This document shows, in pieces, positions 48,264 to 55,575 of a DNA stretch of 64,000 bases. Position 1 is the stretch's first letter. Every line of letters begins with the position of its first letter. The translations under genes were made by a program, and so were the position numbers. The stretch spans positions 62,001 through 126,000 of the forward strand of contig JAFTKA010000010.1 of assembly GCA_017456105.1 (NCBI GenBank), in the 5' to 3' direction. The stretch is from Oscillospiraceae bacterium (lineage in GTDB: Bacteria; Bacillota_A; Clostridia; Oscillospirales; Oscillospiraceae). The notes beneath the pieces were generated by a model. It did not search any database. It was not told where the DNA came from and was given only the letters and a program-made list of their open reading frames with translations.

Positions 48264-49613
48264 TTAAAAACCGGGGAATCCCCCGAAGCCGCCCAGGCGG
48301 CTCATACGCTTCATCTTCTTGCCTGCACCGGGGCCTGTGAACTGCTTCATCATAGCCTTCATCTGATCGAAGGACTTCAGAAGCTTATTTACATCTTCCA
48401 CCTTCAGGCCTGCACCGGCAGCGATCCGCTTTTTCCGGCTGGCAGCGATCACATTGGGATTTTCCCGCTCGTAGGGTGTCATGGACAGGATAATGGCCTC
48501 GGTGTGTGCCATGGCCTTTTCGTCCACCTGAACGTTCTTGAGAGCTCCGGCTCCGGGCAGCTTGGCAAGCAAGTCCTGCATGGAACCCATGGACTTCATC
48601 TGCACCATCTGATCGTAAAAATCCTGCAAGGTAAACTTGTTGGATCGCATTTTCTCTTCCAGCTTGGCGGCCTGCTTGGCATCAAAGGCCTGCTCCGCCT
48701 TTTCGATCAGGCTCAGCACATCGCCCATACCCAAGATCCGGGAAGCCATTCTGTCCGGGTGGAAGGGCTCAATGTCCTCCAGCTTTTCACCCATACCGGC
48801 AAACTTGATGGGCTTTCCGGTAACCGCACGGACGGACAGGGCCGCACCGCCTCTGGCATCGCCGTCCAATTTAGACAGCAGCACAGAGTCAATGTCCAGC
48901 CACTCATTGAAATTCTCAGCGGCATTGACTGCGTCCTGACCGATCATGGCATCGACCACCAGCATAATTTCGTCGGGCTTTACGGCCAGCTTGATATTCT
49001 TCAGCTCTTCCATGAGAACTTCATCGATATGCAGCCGGCCGGCAGTGTCCAAAAACACCATATCGTGGCCACGCTGACGGGCATAGGTAACCGCTTCCTT
49101 TGCGATCTGCACCGGATCGGTCTGACCCTTTTCAAATACCGGGATCCCCAGCTTTTCACCGCAGACCTTCAACTGCTGAATAGCGGCAGGTCTATAAATA
49201 TCACAGGCGACCAGCAGAGGATTCTTACCCTGCCGCTTCATGAGTCCTGCCAGCTTAGCTCCGTTTGTAGTCTTACCTGCACCCTGCAGACCCACCAGCA
49301 TCACAACTGTCGGGCCGTTGGGATTTGTGGTAATGTGCTTGATCTCACTGCCCATAAGCTTCGTGAGCTCTTCGTTGACGATCTTTACGATCATCTGAGC
49401 CGGACTGAGGGCCTCCAAAACATCGGCACCTACACACCGCTCCGTAACAGACTTTGTAAAGTCCTTGCAAACCTTATAGCTTACGTCCGCTTCCAAAAGT
49501 GCCATGCGGATCTCCCGCATAGCCTCCTTAACATCGGACTCCTTCAGGCGGCCTTTGCCCCTAAGCTTTTTGAAGGCGTTGGAAATTTTCTCGGTTAATC
49601 CTTCAAACGCCAT
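48264..49613 (-). CDS. ffh: signal recognition particle protein Ffh
   Basis: GTPase of the SRP that brings membrane proteins to the translocon with FtsY. The 449-residue protein has the N domain, the G domain (GLQGAGKTTNGAKLAG, DTAGRLHID, LSKLDGDARGG) and the methionine-rich M domain (MRSNKFTLQDFYDQM, MTPYERENP) that binds the GGAA loop region of the SRP RNA encoded at 33591-33897. It starts 2 bases after the ylxM stop. Confidence 0.97.
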   Translation of the reverse strand: MAFEGLTEKISNAFKKLRGKGRLKESDVKEAMREIRMALLEADVSYKVCKDFTKSVTERCVGADVLEALSPAQMIVKIVNEELTKLMGSEIKHITTNPNGPTVVMLVGLQGAGKTTNGAKLAGLMKRQGKNPLLVACDIYRPAAIQQLKVCGEKLGIPVFEKGQTDPVQIAKEAVTYARQRGHDMVFLDTAGRLHIDEVLMEELKNIKLAVKPDEIMLVVDAMIGQDAVNAAENFNEWLDIDSVLLSKLDGDARGGAALSVRAVTGKPIKFAGMGEKLEDIEPFHPDRMASRILGMGDVLSLIEKAEQAFDAKQAAKLEEKMRSNKFTLQDFYDQMVQMKSMGSMQDLLAKLPGAGALKNVQVDEKAMAHTEAIILSMTPYERENPNVIAASRKKRIAAGAGLKVEDVNKLLKSFDQMKAMMKQFTGPGAGKKMKRMSRLGGFGGFPGF

Positions 49614-49615
49614 AA

Positions 49616-49960
49616 TTACTCCTCAACAGATCCGGCCAGAGCAGCAATTGCTGCCGCCGTTTCCCGAACCTTTAGATCCTGATGCCCGTCAAGTGCCTTC
49701 GCAAGTGCTGCAATTTCCTGCATAGCACTGCGACTATGCAGATACCGGCGAACACACCCGGTTTTTTCTTCCATACGCTGCAGATGTGCTTCGGCACGAA
49801 TGATATTATCGTGTACGCCCTGTCGGCTCACGCCCAGTTCTCCGGCAATCTCTGCCAAAGACAAGTCCTGATTATACCGCAGGTCAAGGCACATCTTCTG
49901 GCGTTCAGTCAGCATTTCGCCATAATAATCAAACAGCAAAAGCATATGAACTGCGTCCAT
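49616..49960 (-). CDS. ylxM: YlxM family helix-turn-helix protein
   Basis: A 114-residue protein of the UPF0122 family, related to sigma region 4: LTERQKMCLDLRYNQDLSLAEIAGELGVSRQGVHDNIIRAE. It is the usual partner of ffh and stimulates SRP GTPase in some Firmicutes. GGGGGTGCACCT precedes the ATG. First gene of the operon ylxM-ffh-rpsP-khpA-rimM-trmD. Confidence 0.94.
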   Translation of the reverse strand: MDAVHMLLLFDYYGEMLTERQKMCLDLRYNQDLSLAEIAGELGVSRQGVHDNIIRAEAHLQRMEEKTGCVRRYLHSRSAMQEIAALAKALDGHQDLKVRETAAAIAALAGSVEE

Positions 49961-50002
49961 AGGTGCACCCCCTGTAAACGTTTTTTCCTTTACACCTATA
50001 GC

Positions 50003-50031
50003 ATCTTACAACATAACATCTTGGTTGTCAA
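50003..50031 (-). promoter_or_regulatory. sigma-A promoter of the ylxM-ffh operon
   Basis: Minus strand TTGACA (50026-50031), 17-base spacer, TAAGAT (50003-50008). Confidence 0.8.
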
Positions 50032-50044
50032 GTATTTTTTCTTG

Positions 50045-50674
50045 TCAGAGCTCAAAAATTTTATACCACTTTCCCAATTCCGCCTGCTTTTGAAATCCCA
50101 AACGCTCATAAAGGGAGACCGCCTTTTGGTTTTCCAAGGCCACCTGCAATGTGATTTTCTTTTTCCCCAGCTTGTGGCAGAGGCTTGACACGATCTTCTC
50201 TCCGCCACCGGGAACAAGAGATGCCACCGCATCGATTCCATCAGAGACCATGCCGATCCCTAAAAGCACTTCCTTTTCATATATAAAGCAGCCGCCTGCA
50301 AGGATCAGCTCCTTCTTGTGCTTTCCCATATAGACCGCGTTGGGAACGGACGCCATTTTCCGGTTATAGATCGCACACCACCAGGCAAGGGTATCCTCCG
50401 TAACCGGAACGCAAACCGCACCAAGATCCGGCAGCCCCTGCCCTTCCATTTTCCAAATGGCCGTATGGTAGGGATATTCTGTTAAAACATCGTGGCCTGT
50501 GGCGTAAACCCGTTCTGCCCCGGCCGCTCTGCAGAAATCTCCGCACTCTTTGATAAATTCTGTCGGAGAAAGACTGTCCCTTAGGATCACATAGGCAGTT
50601 TTACTGTAGGGGATCTCCTGAAGCACGATGCTTGCCACCCCATTTTCCGTTGTAAAAGCCGGTAAATCCTTCAC
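50045..50674 (-). CDS. GNAT-fold acetyltransferase-like protein
   Basis: A 209-residue protein whose C-terminal part ends with LQVALENQKAVSLYERLGFQKQAEL, the typical last motif of GCN5-related N-acetyltransferases. The acetyl-CoA P-loop (Q/RxxGxG/A) is not obvious; GGGEKIVSSLCHKLG could fill that place. Substrate unknown. The start is GTG at 50674, four bases after GAGGTGAT. A minus-strand promoter (TGGACG 50718-50723, TAAAAT 50695-50700) lies upstream. It may be co-expressed with ylxM only by read-through. Confidence 0.82.
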   Translation of the reverse strand: MKDLPAFTTENGVASIVLQEIPYSKTAYVILRDSLSPTEFIKECGDFCRAAGAERVYATGHDVLTEYPYHTAIWKMEGQGLPDLGAVCVPVTEDTLAWWCAIYNRKMASVPNAVYMGKHKKELILAGGCFIYEKEVLLGIGMVSDGIDAVASLVPGGGEKIVSSLCHKLGKKKITLQVALENQKAVSLYERLGFQKQAELGKWYKIFEL

Positions 50675-50694
50675 ATTATCACCTCATTTCCCCT

Positions 50695-50723
50695 ATTTTA
50701 CCACGGTTTCCCAGTTTCGTCCA
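50695..50723 (-). promoter_or_regulatory. putative promoter of the GNAT gene
   Basis: Minus strand TGGACG (50718-50723), 17-base spacer, TAAAAT (50695-50700). The -35 is imperfect. The AT-rich stretch 50724-50826 shows no gene I can support. Confidence 0.5.
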
Positions 50724-50826
50724 CCAAAATGATTGTGCAAAACGCATAGCTTTGATTTTTCCGCCGATGCTTTTTTAAAGAAATCAACAAAAATTTTATT
50801 AAGTTCCAAAAATCCGCAAAAAACAC

Positions 50827-50854
50827 TTGCTTTCCTTGCTTTTTTATATATAAT
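50827..50854 (+). promoter_or_regulatory. promoter of the small protein gene at 50887
   Basis: TTGCTT (50827-50832), 16-base spacer, TATAAT (50849-50854) in an AT-rich region. Confidence 0.7.
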
Positions 50855-50886
50855 TGTCCCAGAATCCATTGAAAGGAGCTTCACAT

Positions 50887-51117
50887 ATGAAGAAGGTCAT
50901 CTGCAAGAAAGAGTACGATACCGAGACCGCTACCTTTGTTGACAAGCACACCTTCGGCTTTTACGGTGATCCTGCCGGCTACGAGGAAGTCCTGTTCCAG
51001 ACTCCCGAAGGCCTGTATTTCCTGTATGTACATGGCGGAGAAAACTCTCCCTACCCTGCCGAAGACATTGTCCGCTTGGCAAAGACCAAGGTTAACGCAT
51101 GGCTTGAGAATCGGTAA
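50887..51117 (+). CDS. small soluble protein, unknown function
   Basis: A 76-residue cytoplasmic protein, no family recognised: MKKVICKKEYDTETATFVDK opens a likely beta hairpin, then GFYGDPAGYEEVLFQTPEGLYFLYVHGGENSPYP region and an amphipathic helix (AEDIVRLAKTKVNAWLEN). The ATG at 50887 follows AAAGGAG; the frame upstream would begin within the -10 box. It has its own promoter and a strong terminator, and codon use like its neighbours, so it is a genuine monocistronic gene. Confidence 0.8.
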   Translation: MKKVICKKEYDTETATFVDKHTFGFYGDPAGYEEVLFQTPEGLYFLYVHGGENSPYPAEDIVRLAKTKVNAWLENR

Positions 51118-51123
51118 TACTTT

Positions 51124-51151
51124 GGGTGTGCATCACGCACACCCTTTTTTT
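51124..51151 (+). terminator. terminator of the small protein gene
   Basis: GGGTGTGC (51124-51131), ATCAC loop, GCACACCC (51137-51144), then TTTTTTT. Confidence 0.9.
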
Positions 51152-51152
51152 A

Positions 51153-51181
51153 TTGCCTTTTTCGGTGGATTATGGTATGCT
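51153..51181 (+). promoter_or_regulatory. putative promoter of the zinc ABC operon
   Basis: TTGCCT (51153-51158), 17-base spacer, TATGCT (51176-51181). No clear Zur or Fur box was recognised around it. Confidence 0.5.
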
Positions 51182-51218
51182 ATAGAGTGATAAAATGTTG
51201 AAATCGGGTGGATTTGCT

Positions 51219-52082
51219 TTGAAAAAATTAACCGCATTTCTCTGTGGACTTGTGATGGCTTTTCTTCTTTGCTCCTGCGAAAATACCGCAAATGCACAGA
51301 TCGCCGCCACCACTTTGCCCGTTTATAATTTTACACAGGCCATTTGTGAAAACACCGGCCTGCAGGTGGTGCGTCTTATAAACGAGGAGGTATCCTGCCT
51401 TCACGACTACACCCTGCAGATCTCTCAAATGCAGGCCATAGAACGATCTGAAGTGGTTATCCTGTCCGGTGCCGGCCTGGAGGACTTTCTGGAACTGCCC
51501 CAAAACAAGAACGTGATCGATGCTTCTTATGGCATTCCCCTTTTGGAGGGTGCTTGCCACCATGAAGAGGAAGACCACCATCATGAAGAAGACCCCCATA
51601 TTTGGCTCTCTCCCAGAAACGCTATGACGATGGCTGAGAATATCTGTGCCGGTCTTGTAAAACAGTATCCGGGCTTTGCCGATACCTTTAATGAAAACCT
51701 TAAAGCTTTACTCCAAAAGCTGGAAGCCCTGGACAGCTACGGCACGCAGGAATTGTCTTCCTTAAGCACCCGGGAGCTGATCACCTTCCACGACGGCTTT
51801 GCTTACCTGGCAGAATGCTATGATCTGACCATTTTGGAGGCCATTGAGGAAGAATCCGGCAGTGAAGCTTCTGCATCTGAGCTGATTGAATTGATCGGTT
51901 TGATTGAAGAACACAATCTCACAGCCGTCTTTACCGAACGCAACGGAAGCACCTCTGCCGCTTCCGTCCTTTCCAGAGAGACCGGTGTAAAGATCTGCAC
52001 ATTGGATATGGCTATGGCTGGAGACAGCTATTTTGACGCCATGTACCGTAACATTGACACCTTAAAGGAGGCACTCCAATGA
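51219..52082 (+). CDS. znuA: zinc/manganese ABC transporter substrate-binding lipoprotein
   Basis: Cluster A-I metal-binding lipoprotein (ZnuA/AdcA family) that hands a divalent metal to the permease. A lipoprotein signal (LTAFLCGLVMAFLLCSC) ends at a lipobox cysteine. Probable metal ligands are His in SCLHDYTLQIS, His in EDPHIWLSP, His in TFHDGF and the late Asp in LDMAMAGD; between the first two lies a His/Glu-rich loop (HHEEEDHHHEED) typical of zinc importers. TTG at 51219 is preferred: GGGTGG lies 7 bases upstream and the signal peptide starts at once; an in-frame ATG at 51195 is only about 7 bases past the predicted transcription start. Overlaps znuC by 4 bases. Confidence 0.9.
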   Translation: MKKLTAFLCGLVMAFLLCSCENTANAQIAATTLPVYNFTQAICENTGLQVVRLINEEVSCLHDYTLQISQMQAIERSEVVILSGAGLEDFLELPQNKNVIDASYGIPLLEGACHHEEEDHHHEEDPHIWLSPRNAMTMAENICAGLVKQYPGFADTFNENLKALLQKLEALDSYGTQELSSLSTRELITFHDGFAYLAECYDLTILEAIEEESGSEASASELIELIGLIEEHNLTAVFTERNGSTSAASVLSRETGVKICTLDMAMAGDSYFDAMYRNIDTLKEALQ

Positions 52083-52834
52083 ATATCGGAACACATGGCG
52101 GCTCCTGCGGTCATTCCTGCTGCCTGCGAATTCAGGATCTGTCCGTAAGCATTGGAAATGAAGTCATACTGAAGGGCGTGAATCTTCACGTCCACTGCGG
52201 CGAAATGGTGGCTCTCATCGGCCCCAACGGTGCCGGCAAAAGCACCCTTTTGAAGGCCATTTTGGGTCAGCAGGACTATGACGGTGTGATTTCTTTTTCC
52301 GTGCCCGGTCAGCGTAACCGGAAAATGAAGATCGGCTACGTACCTCAAAGTCCCACCTTTGACCCCGGCGACCCGGTTACGGTTGCCGACCTGTTTGCCT
52401 GCTGCATGAGTAAGCGGCCTGCGTTTTTGGGTCTTTCCAAGAAAATGCGGGAAAAGGTGCTTTCCTGTTTATCCCGTGTCCACGGTGAAGAGCTGATCGA
52501 TAAGCGGATCGGTACGCTCTCCGGCGGCGAATTGCAAAGAGTGCTTTTGGCTTTGGCTCTCGAGCCCCTGCCCAATATCCTCATTTTGGACGAGCCCCTG
52601 TCCGGTGTTGATGTGGAGGGTATGGAGATCCTGATGGATATGCTGGACGAGATCCGTCAGGTCTACGATCTGTCCATTCTGATGACCACCCACGATTTCG
52701 GTATGCTTCCAGTGTATGCCGACCAGGTGGTGCTCATTGAGCACGGTGTGGTCTGTCAGGGAACGGCAGAGGAAGTATTGGGTAGTGATGCCTACCGGCA
52801 GGTATTCCACCGCAAGGGAGGTGCTGCAAAATGA
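52079..52834 (+). CDS. znuC: zinc ABC transporter ATP-binding protein
   Basis: ATPase subunit, 251 residues. Walker A GPNGAGKSTLLKAI, signature LSGGELQRVLLALAL, Walker B NILILDEPLSGVD and the H-loop TTHDFG are all present. A short N-terminal Cys/His-rich lead (HGGSCGHSCC) precedes the domain and could sense metal (inference). Overlaps both neighbours by four bases, so the three transporter genes are translationally coupled. Confidence 0.94.
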   Translation: MNIGTHGGSCGHSCCLRIQDLSVSIGNEVILKGVNLHVHCGEMVALIGPNGAGKSTLLKAILGQQDYDGVISFSVPGQRNRKMKIGYVPQSPTFDPGDPVTVADLFACCMSKRPAFLGLSKKMREKVLSCLSRVHGEELIDKRIGTLSGGELQRVLLALALEPLPNILILDEPLSGVDVEGMEILMDMLDEIRQVYDLSILMTTHDFGMLPVYADQVVLIEHGVVCQGTAEEVLGSDAYRQVFHRKGGAAK

Positions 52835-53670
52835 GTCTTTGGTATGCTATTTGCGATGCTCTTCCCCTTTCTATGCTTCACTGGGACTTTATGAAGAATG
52901 CACTATTGGCGGTCATTCTGATGGCACCTCTGTTCGGCCTTTGCTCTACCATGGTCGTAACAGGCCGTATGAGCTTCTTCTCCGATGCCTTGGGCCACTC
53001 CGCCTTTACGGGCATCGCCATCGGCTGTATTTGCGGTATCGCCAACCCCACCTGGGCGGCAGTCCTGTTTGCCCTTGTATTTTCCCTGCTGTTTTCCTAT
53101 GTCCGCAGCCGCAGCAATCAGACGGCAGACACCCTGATCGGTGTGTTCTCCAGCACTGCAGTGGCTTTGGGTATTTTCATCGCCACCTTGGGCGGCGGCA
53201 GCTTCACCAAGTACAATAAGTACCTTATTGGCGACATTCTCTCCATAACAGCCGGTGAGATCGGTGTTCTCATGTTGGTTTTGCTGGCAGTTGTGGTATT
53301 TTGGCTGTTGGGCAATAACCGGCTGACCCTGGTTTCCGTACACCCCCAGCTTGCCTCTTCCCGGGGCATCTCCCCCGGCCTGACCCAGGCTATCTTCACG
53401 GCATTCATTGCGGTAGTGGTTACTTTGGCCATCTCCTGGGTTGGACTTTTGATCCTCAATTCCTTATTGGTTCTGCCCGGTGCAGCCGCCCGGAATATGG
53501 CAAAGAATCTTCGGCAGTATCACGGACTTTCTATTCTGTTTGCCCTGATTGCAGGCATCGCAGGTCTTTGCCTGTCCTATTTCCTGGGAGCCTCTGCCGG
53601 GGCGGCTATCAGCCTTGCCCTTGCCGGTTTGTTCGTGATCTCGTTTATCTTCAGAAAGGTGCGGTCATAA
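52831..53670 (+). CDS. znuB: zinc ABC transporter permease
   Basis: Membrane subunit of the ABC-3 family, 279 residues, about eight or nine helices. It contains the family motif MSFFSDALGHSAFTGIAIG and SRGISPG near the coupling region. Overlaps znuC by four bases and the trmO start by one. Confidence 0.93.
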   Translation: MSLWYAICDALPLSMLHWDFMKNALLAVILMAPLFGLCSTMVVTGRMSFFSDALGHSAFTGIAIGCICGIANPTWAAVLFALVFSLLFSYVRSRSNQTADTLIGVFSSTAVALGIFIATLGGGSFTKYNKYLIGDILSITAGEIGVLMLVLLAVVVFWLLGNNRLTLVSVHPQLASSRGISPGLTQAIFTAFIAVVVTLAISWVGLLILNSLLVLPGAAARNMAKNLRQYHGLSILFALIAGIAGLCLSYFLGASAGAAISLALAGLFVISFIFRKVRS

Positions 53671-54353
53671 TGGAAGCAACCGTCAAAGCAATCGCATATA
53701 TGCGTTCCGACTTCCCCACCAAATTCGGTATCCCCCGGCAAAGCGGCCTTGTGGAAGAATTACGATCCACCATCGTATTTGAGCCGGAGTTCCGTAATCC
53801 CGATGCTCTGCGTGGGATCGAAGGCTATTCCCATCTGTGGCTTATTTGGCAGTTTTCCGAAGCGGTGCAGGAGTCTTGGTCGCCCACGGTGCGGCCGCCA
53901 CGACTGGGCGGAAACACCAGAATGGGTGTCTTTGCCACCCGCTCCCCTTTCAGGCCCAATTCCCTTGGCCTTTCCTGTGTGAAACTTTTGGGTGTGGAGC
54001 AAACCCCGGAACACGGCACGGTTTTGCACGTTGCCGGAGCTGACCTGATGGACGGCACGCCCATCTTTGACATCAAACCCTACATTCCCTACGGGGACGC
54101 CCACCCGGAAGCCGCCGGCGGCTTTACGGACACTGCTGATGATTTTTTGCTAAATGTTGACTTTCCGGCAGAACTTCTAACCCTCTTACCGGAAGAAAAA
54201 CAATCTGCCGCTTTAGGTGTCCTTTCCCACGACCCCCGGCCCTCCTACCAAAGAAAACCCGGCCGCGTTTACGGCTTGAGCTTTGCAGGCTTTGATATTC
54301 GTTTCACCGTGGAGGAAGCTACACTCCATGTTGTTGAAGTAAGGAGTTTATAA
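53670..54353 (+). CDS. trmO: tRNA t6A37 N6-methyltransferase TrmO (TsaA family)
   Basis: SAM-dependent enzyme that methylates threonylcarbamoyl-A37 in some tRNAs. The 227-residue protein has the beta-barrel YaeB/TsaA core: IGIPRQSGLV-type FGIPRQSGLVEEL, GYSHLWLIWQF, and RMGVFATRSPFRPNSLGLS, followed by DIKPYIPY and DPRPSYQ near the end. The ATG at 53670 shares one base with the permease stop and follows AAAGGTG. Its place in a zinc transporter operon is unusual but positional linkage is tight. Confidence 0.93.
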   Translation: MEATVKAIAYMRSDFPTKFGIPRQSGLVEELRSTIVFEPEFRNPDALRGIEGYSHLWLIWQFSEAVQESWSPTVRPPRLGGNTRMGVFATRSPFRPNSLGLSCVKLLGVEQTPEHGTVLHVAGADLMDGTPIFDIKPYIPYGDAHPEAAGGFTDTADDFLLNVDFPAELLTLLPEEKQSAALGVLSHDPRPSYQRKPGRVYGLSFAGFDIRFTVEEATLHVVEVRSL

Positions 54354-55537
54354 TGAAGATATTGATTTGTAATGTTGGCAGCACCTCACTTAAATACCAG
54401 CTTTTCAATATGGACGGTGAGCAGGTGCTGGCCGCCGGCGGTGCAGAACGAGTTGGTACAGAAAAAAGTCTTTTCTACCACAAAGACCCCGGCAACGGTG
54501 TAGAATTACGGCAGGAGATCCCCTTCCCCTCTCACCGGGAGGCTATCTGCACTATGCTTGAAAATCTCTTAAACGGCTGTATTGATTCTTTGGACGATAT
54601 TTCCTGTGTAGGTTTTAAGGTAGTCCACGCCAAGGGTGTAACCGGCGTGCAGTATCTGACTGAGGAAGTACTGCGGGCTATGGCGGATTTCAATTCCGTT
54701 GCCCCTGCCCACAATCCTCCCTACATTGCAGCCATTCGCCAGTTTAAGCAACTGATGCCGGACACCCCTATGATCGGCTCTTTTGAGACCGCCTTCCATG
54801 CCAATATGCCTCCGGAAGCTTACCTGTACCCCATTCCTCTGGAGCTGAGCAAAAAGCACGCTATTCGCCGCTACGGCTTCCACGGAGCATCGCTTGAGTA
54901 TCTGTCCACTTGGACAGCCGCAAAAATGGGCCGCAAGGACTTAAAGCTGGTGTGCTGCCATCTTGGCGGCAGCGGCAGTCTGTGTGCTGTCAAAGACGGC
55001 GTCAGCATTGACACCACCATGGGTATGGGTCTGCAATGCGGCGTGTTGCAGAATAACCGCATTGGCGATATGGACCCCTATATCATCTTCCATTTGGTAG
55101 AAGAATGCGGTATGGAACTGAGTGAGGTCAAGACAATGCTGCAGTCCAAGAGTGGTCTTTTAGGCCTGTCCGGCGGTGTTTCCAATGACCTGCGGGATAT
55201 TCAGGAAGCCGCTGATGCCGGTAACGAGGACTGCAAAAATGCCGTAAAGGCCTACGCCTACGGCATTAAGAAATATATCGGTGCCTACGCCGCCGCTATG
55301 GGCGGTGTGGACGCAGTGGTATTCGGTGGTGGAATCGGCCGCAACAGCGACACCATTCGGGCTATGGCCCTTGAGGGGCTGGAATTTTTGGGCATTGAGC
55401 TGGACGACTACAAAAATTACAAATCCGCAGGCGGCTCGGACATTTCCAAGGACGGCTCGAAAGTCCGAGTATTCGTAGTGGATACCAACGAGGAGATCGT
55501 GGTAGCCCGAAAAGCCAAGGCTCTCTTAGAACAATAA
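54353..55537 (+). CDS. divergent acetate/propionate kinase family protein
   Basis: An acetokinase-fold protein of 394 residues. It keeps Asn7 (CNVGSTSLK), APAHNPP (His120), RYGFHGAS (His177), Arg236 (RIGDMDP) and the late Glu (TNEEIVVA), but the segment usually HRVVHGGE reads FKVVHAKG (Arg to Lys), FDTAFH is FETAFH (Asp to Glu), and the HLGNGAS loop is HLGGSGS. The roles of those residues are established for Methanosarcina acetate kinase, so this may be a kinase for another carboxylic acid or one with altered catalysis. No pta gene is adjacent. Its ATG overlaps the trmO stop by one base. Confidence 0.85.
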   Translation: MKILICNVGSTSLKYQLFNMDGEQVLAAGGAERVGTEKSLFYHKDPGNGVELRQEIPFPSHREAICTMLENLLNGCIDSLDDISCVGFKVVHAKGVTGVQYLTEEVLRAMADFNSVAPAHNPPYIAAIRQFKQLMPDTPMIGSFETAFHANMPPEAYLYPIPLELSKKHAIRRYGFHGASLEYLSTWTAAKMGRKDLKLVCCHLGGSGSLCAVKDGVSIDTTMGMGLQCGVLQNNRIGDMDPYIIFHLVEECGMELSEVKTMLQSKSGLLGLSGGVSNDLRDIQEAADAGNEDCKNAVKAYAYGIKKYIGAYAAAMGGVDAVVFGGGIGRNSDTIRAMALEGLEFLGIELDDYKNYKSAGGSDISKDGSKVRVFVVDTNEEIVVARKAKALLEQ

Positions 55538-55540
55538 TGC

Positions 55541-55571
55541 AAAACCCGGAAGGCGTTGCCTTCCGGGTTTT
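55541..55571. terminator. bidirectional terminator between the acetokinase-like gene and purL
   Basis: AAAACCCGGAAGGC (55541-55554), GTT loop, GCCTTCCGGGTTTT (55558-55571); usable in both directions between convergent operons. Confidence 0.92.
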
Positions 55572-55575
55572 CGTT

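Noticed and set aside
48504..49598. A 364-codon open frame opposite ffh
   Set aside because: Antisense shadow; the minus-strand Ffh has all GTPase motifs.
50693..50884. 63-codon minus-strand frame in the AT-rich gap
   Set aside because: It overlaps the promoters of both flanking genes and has no ribosome binding site.
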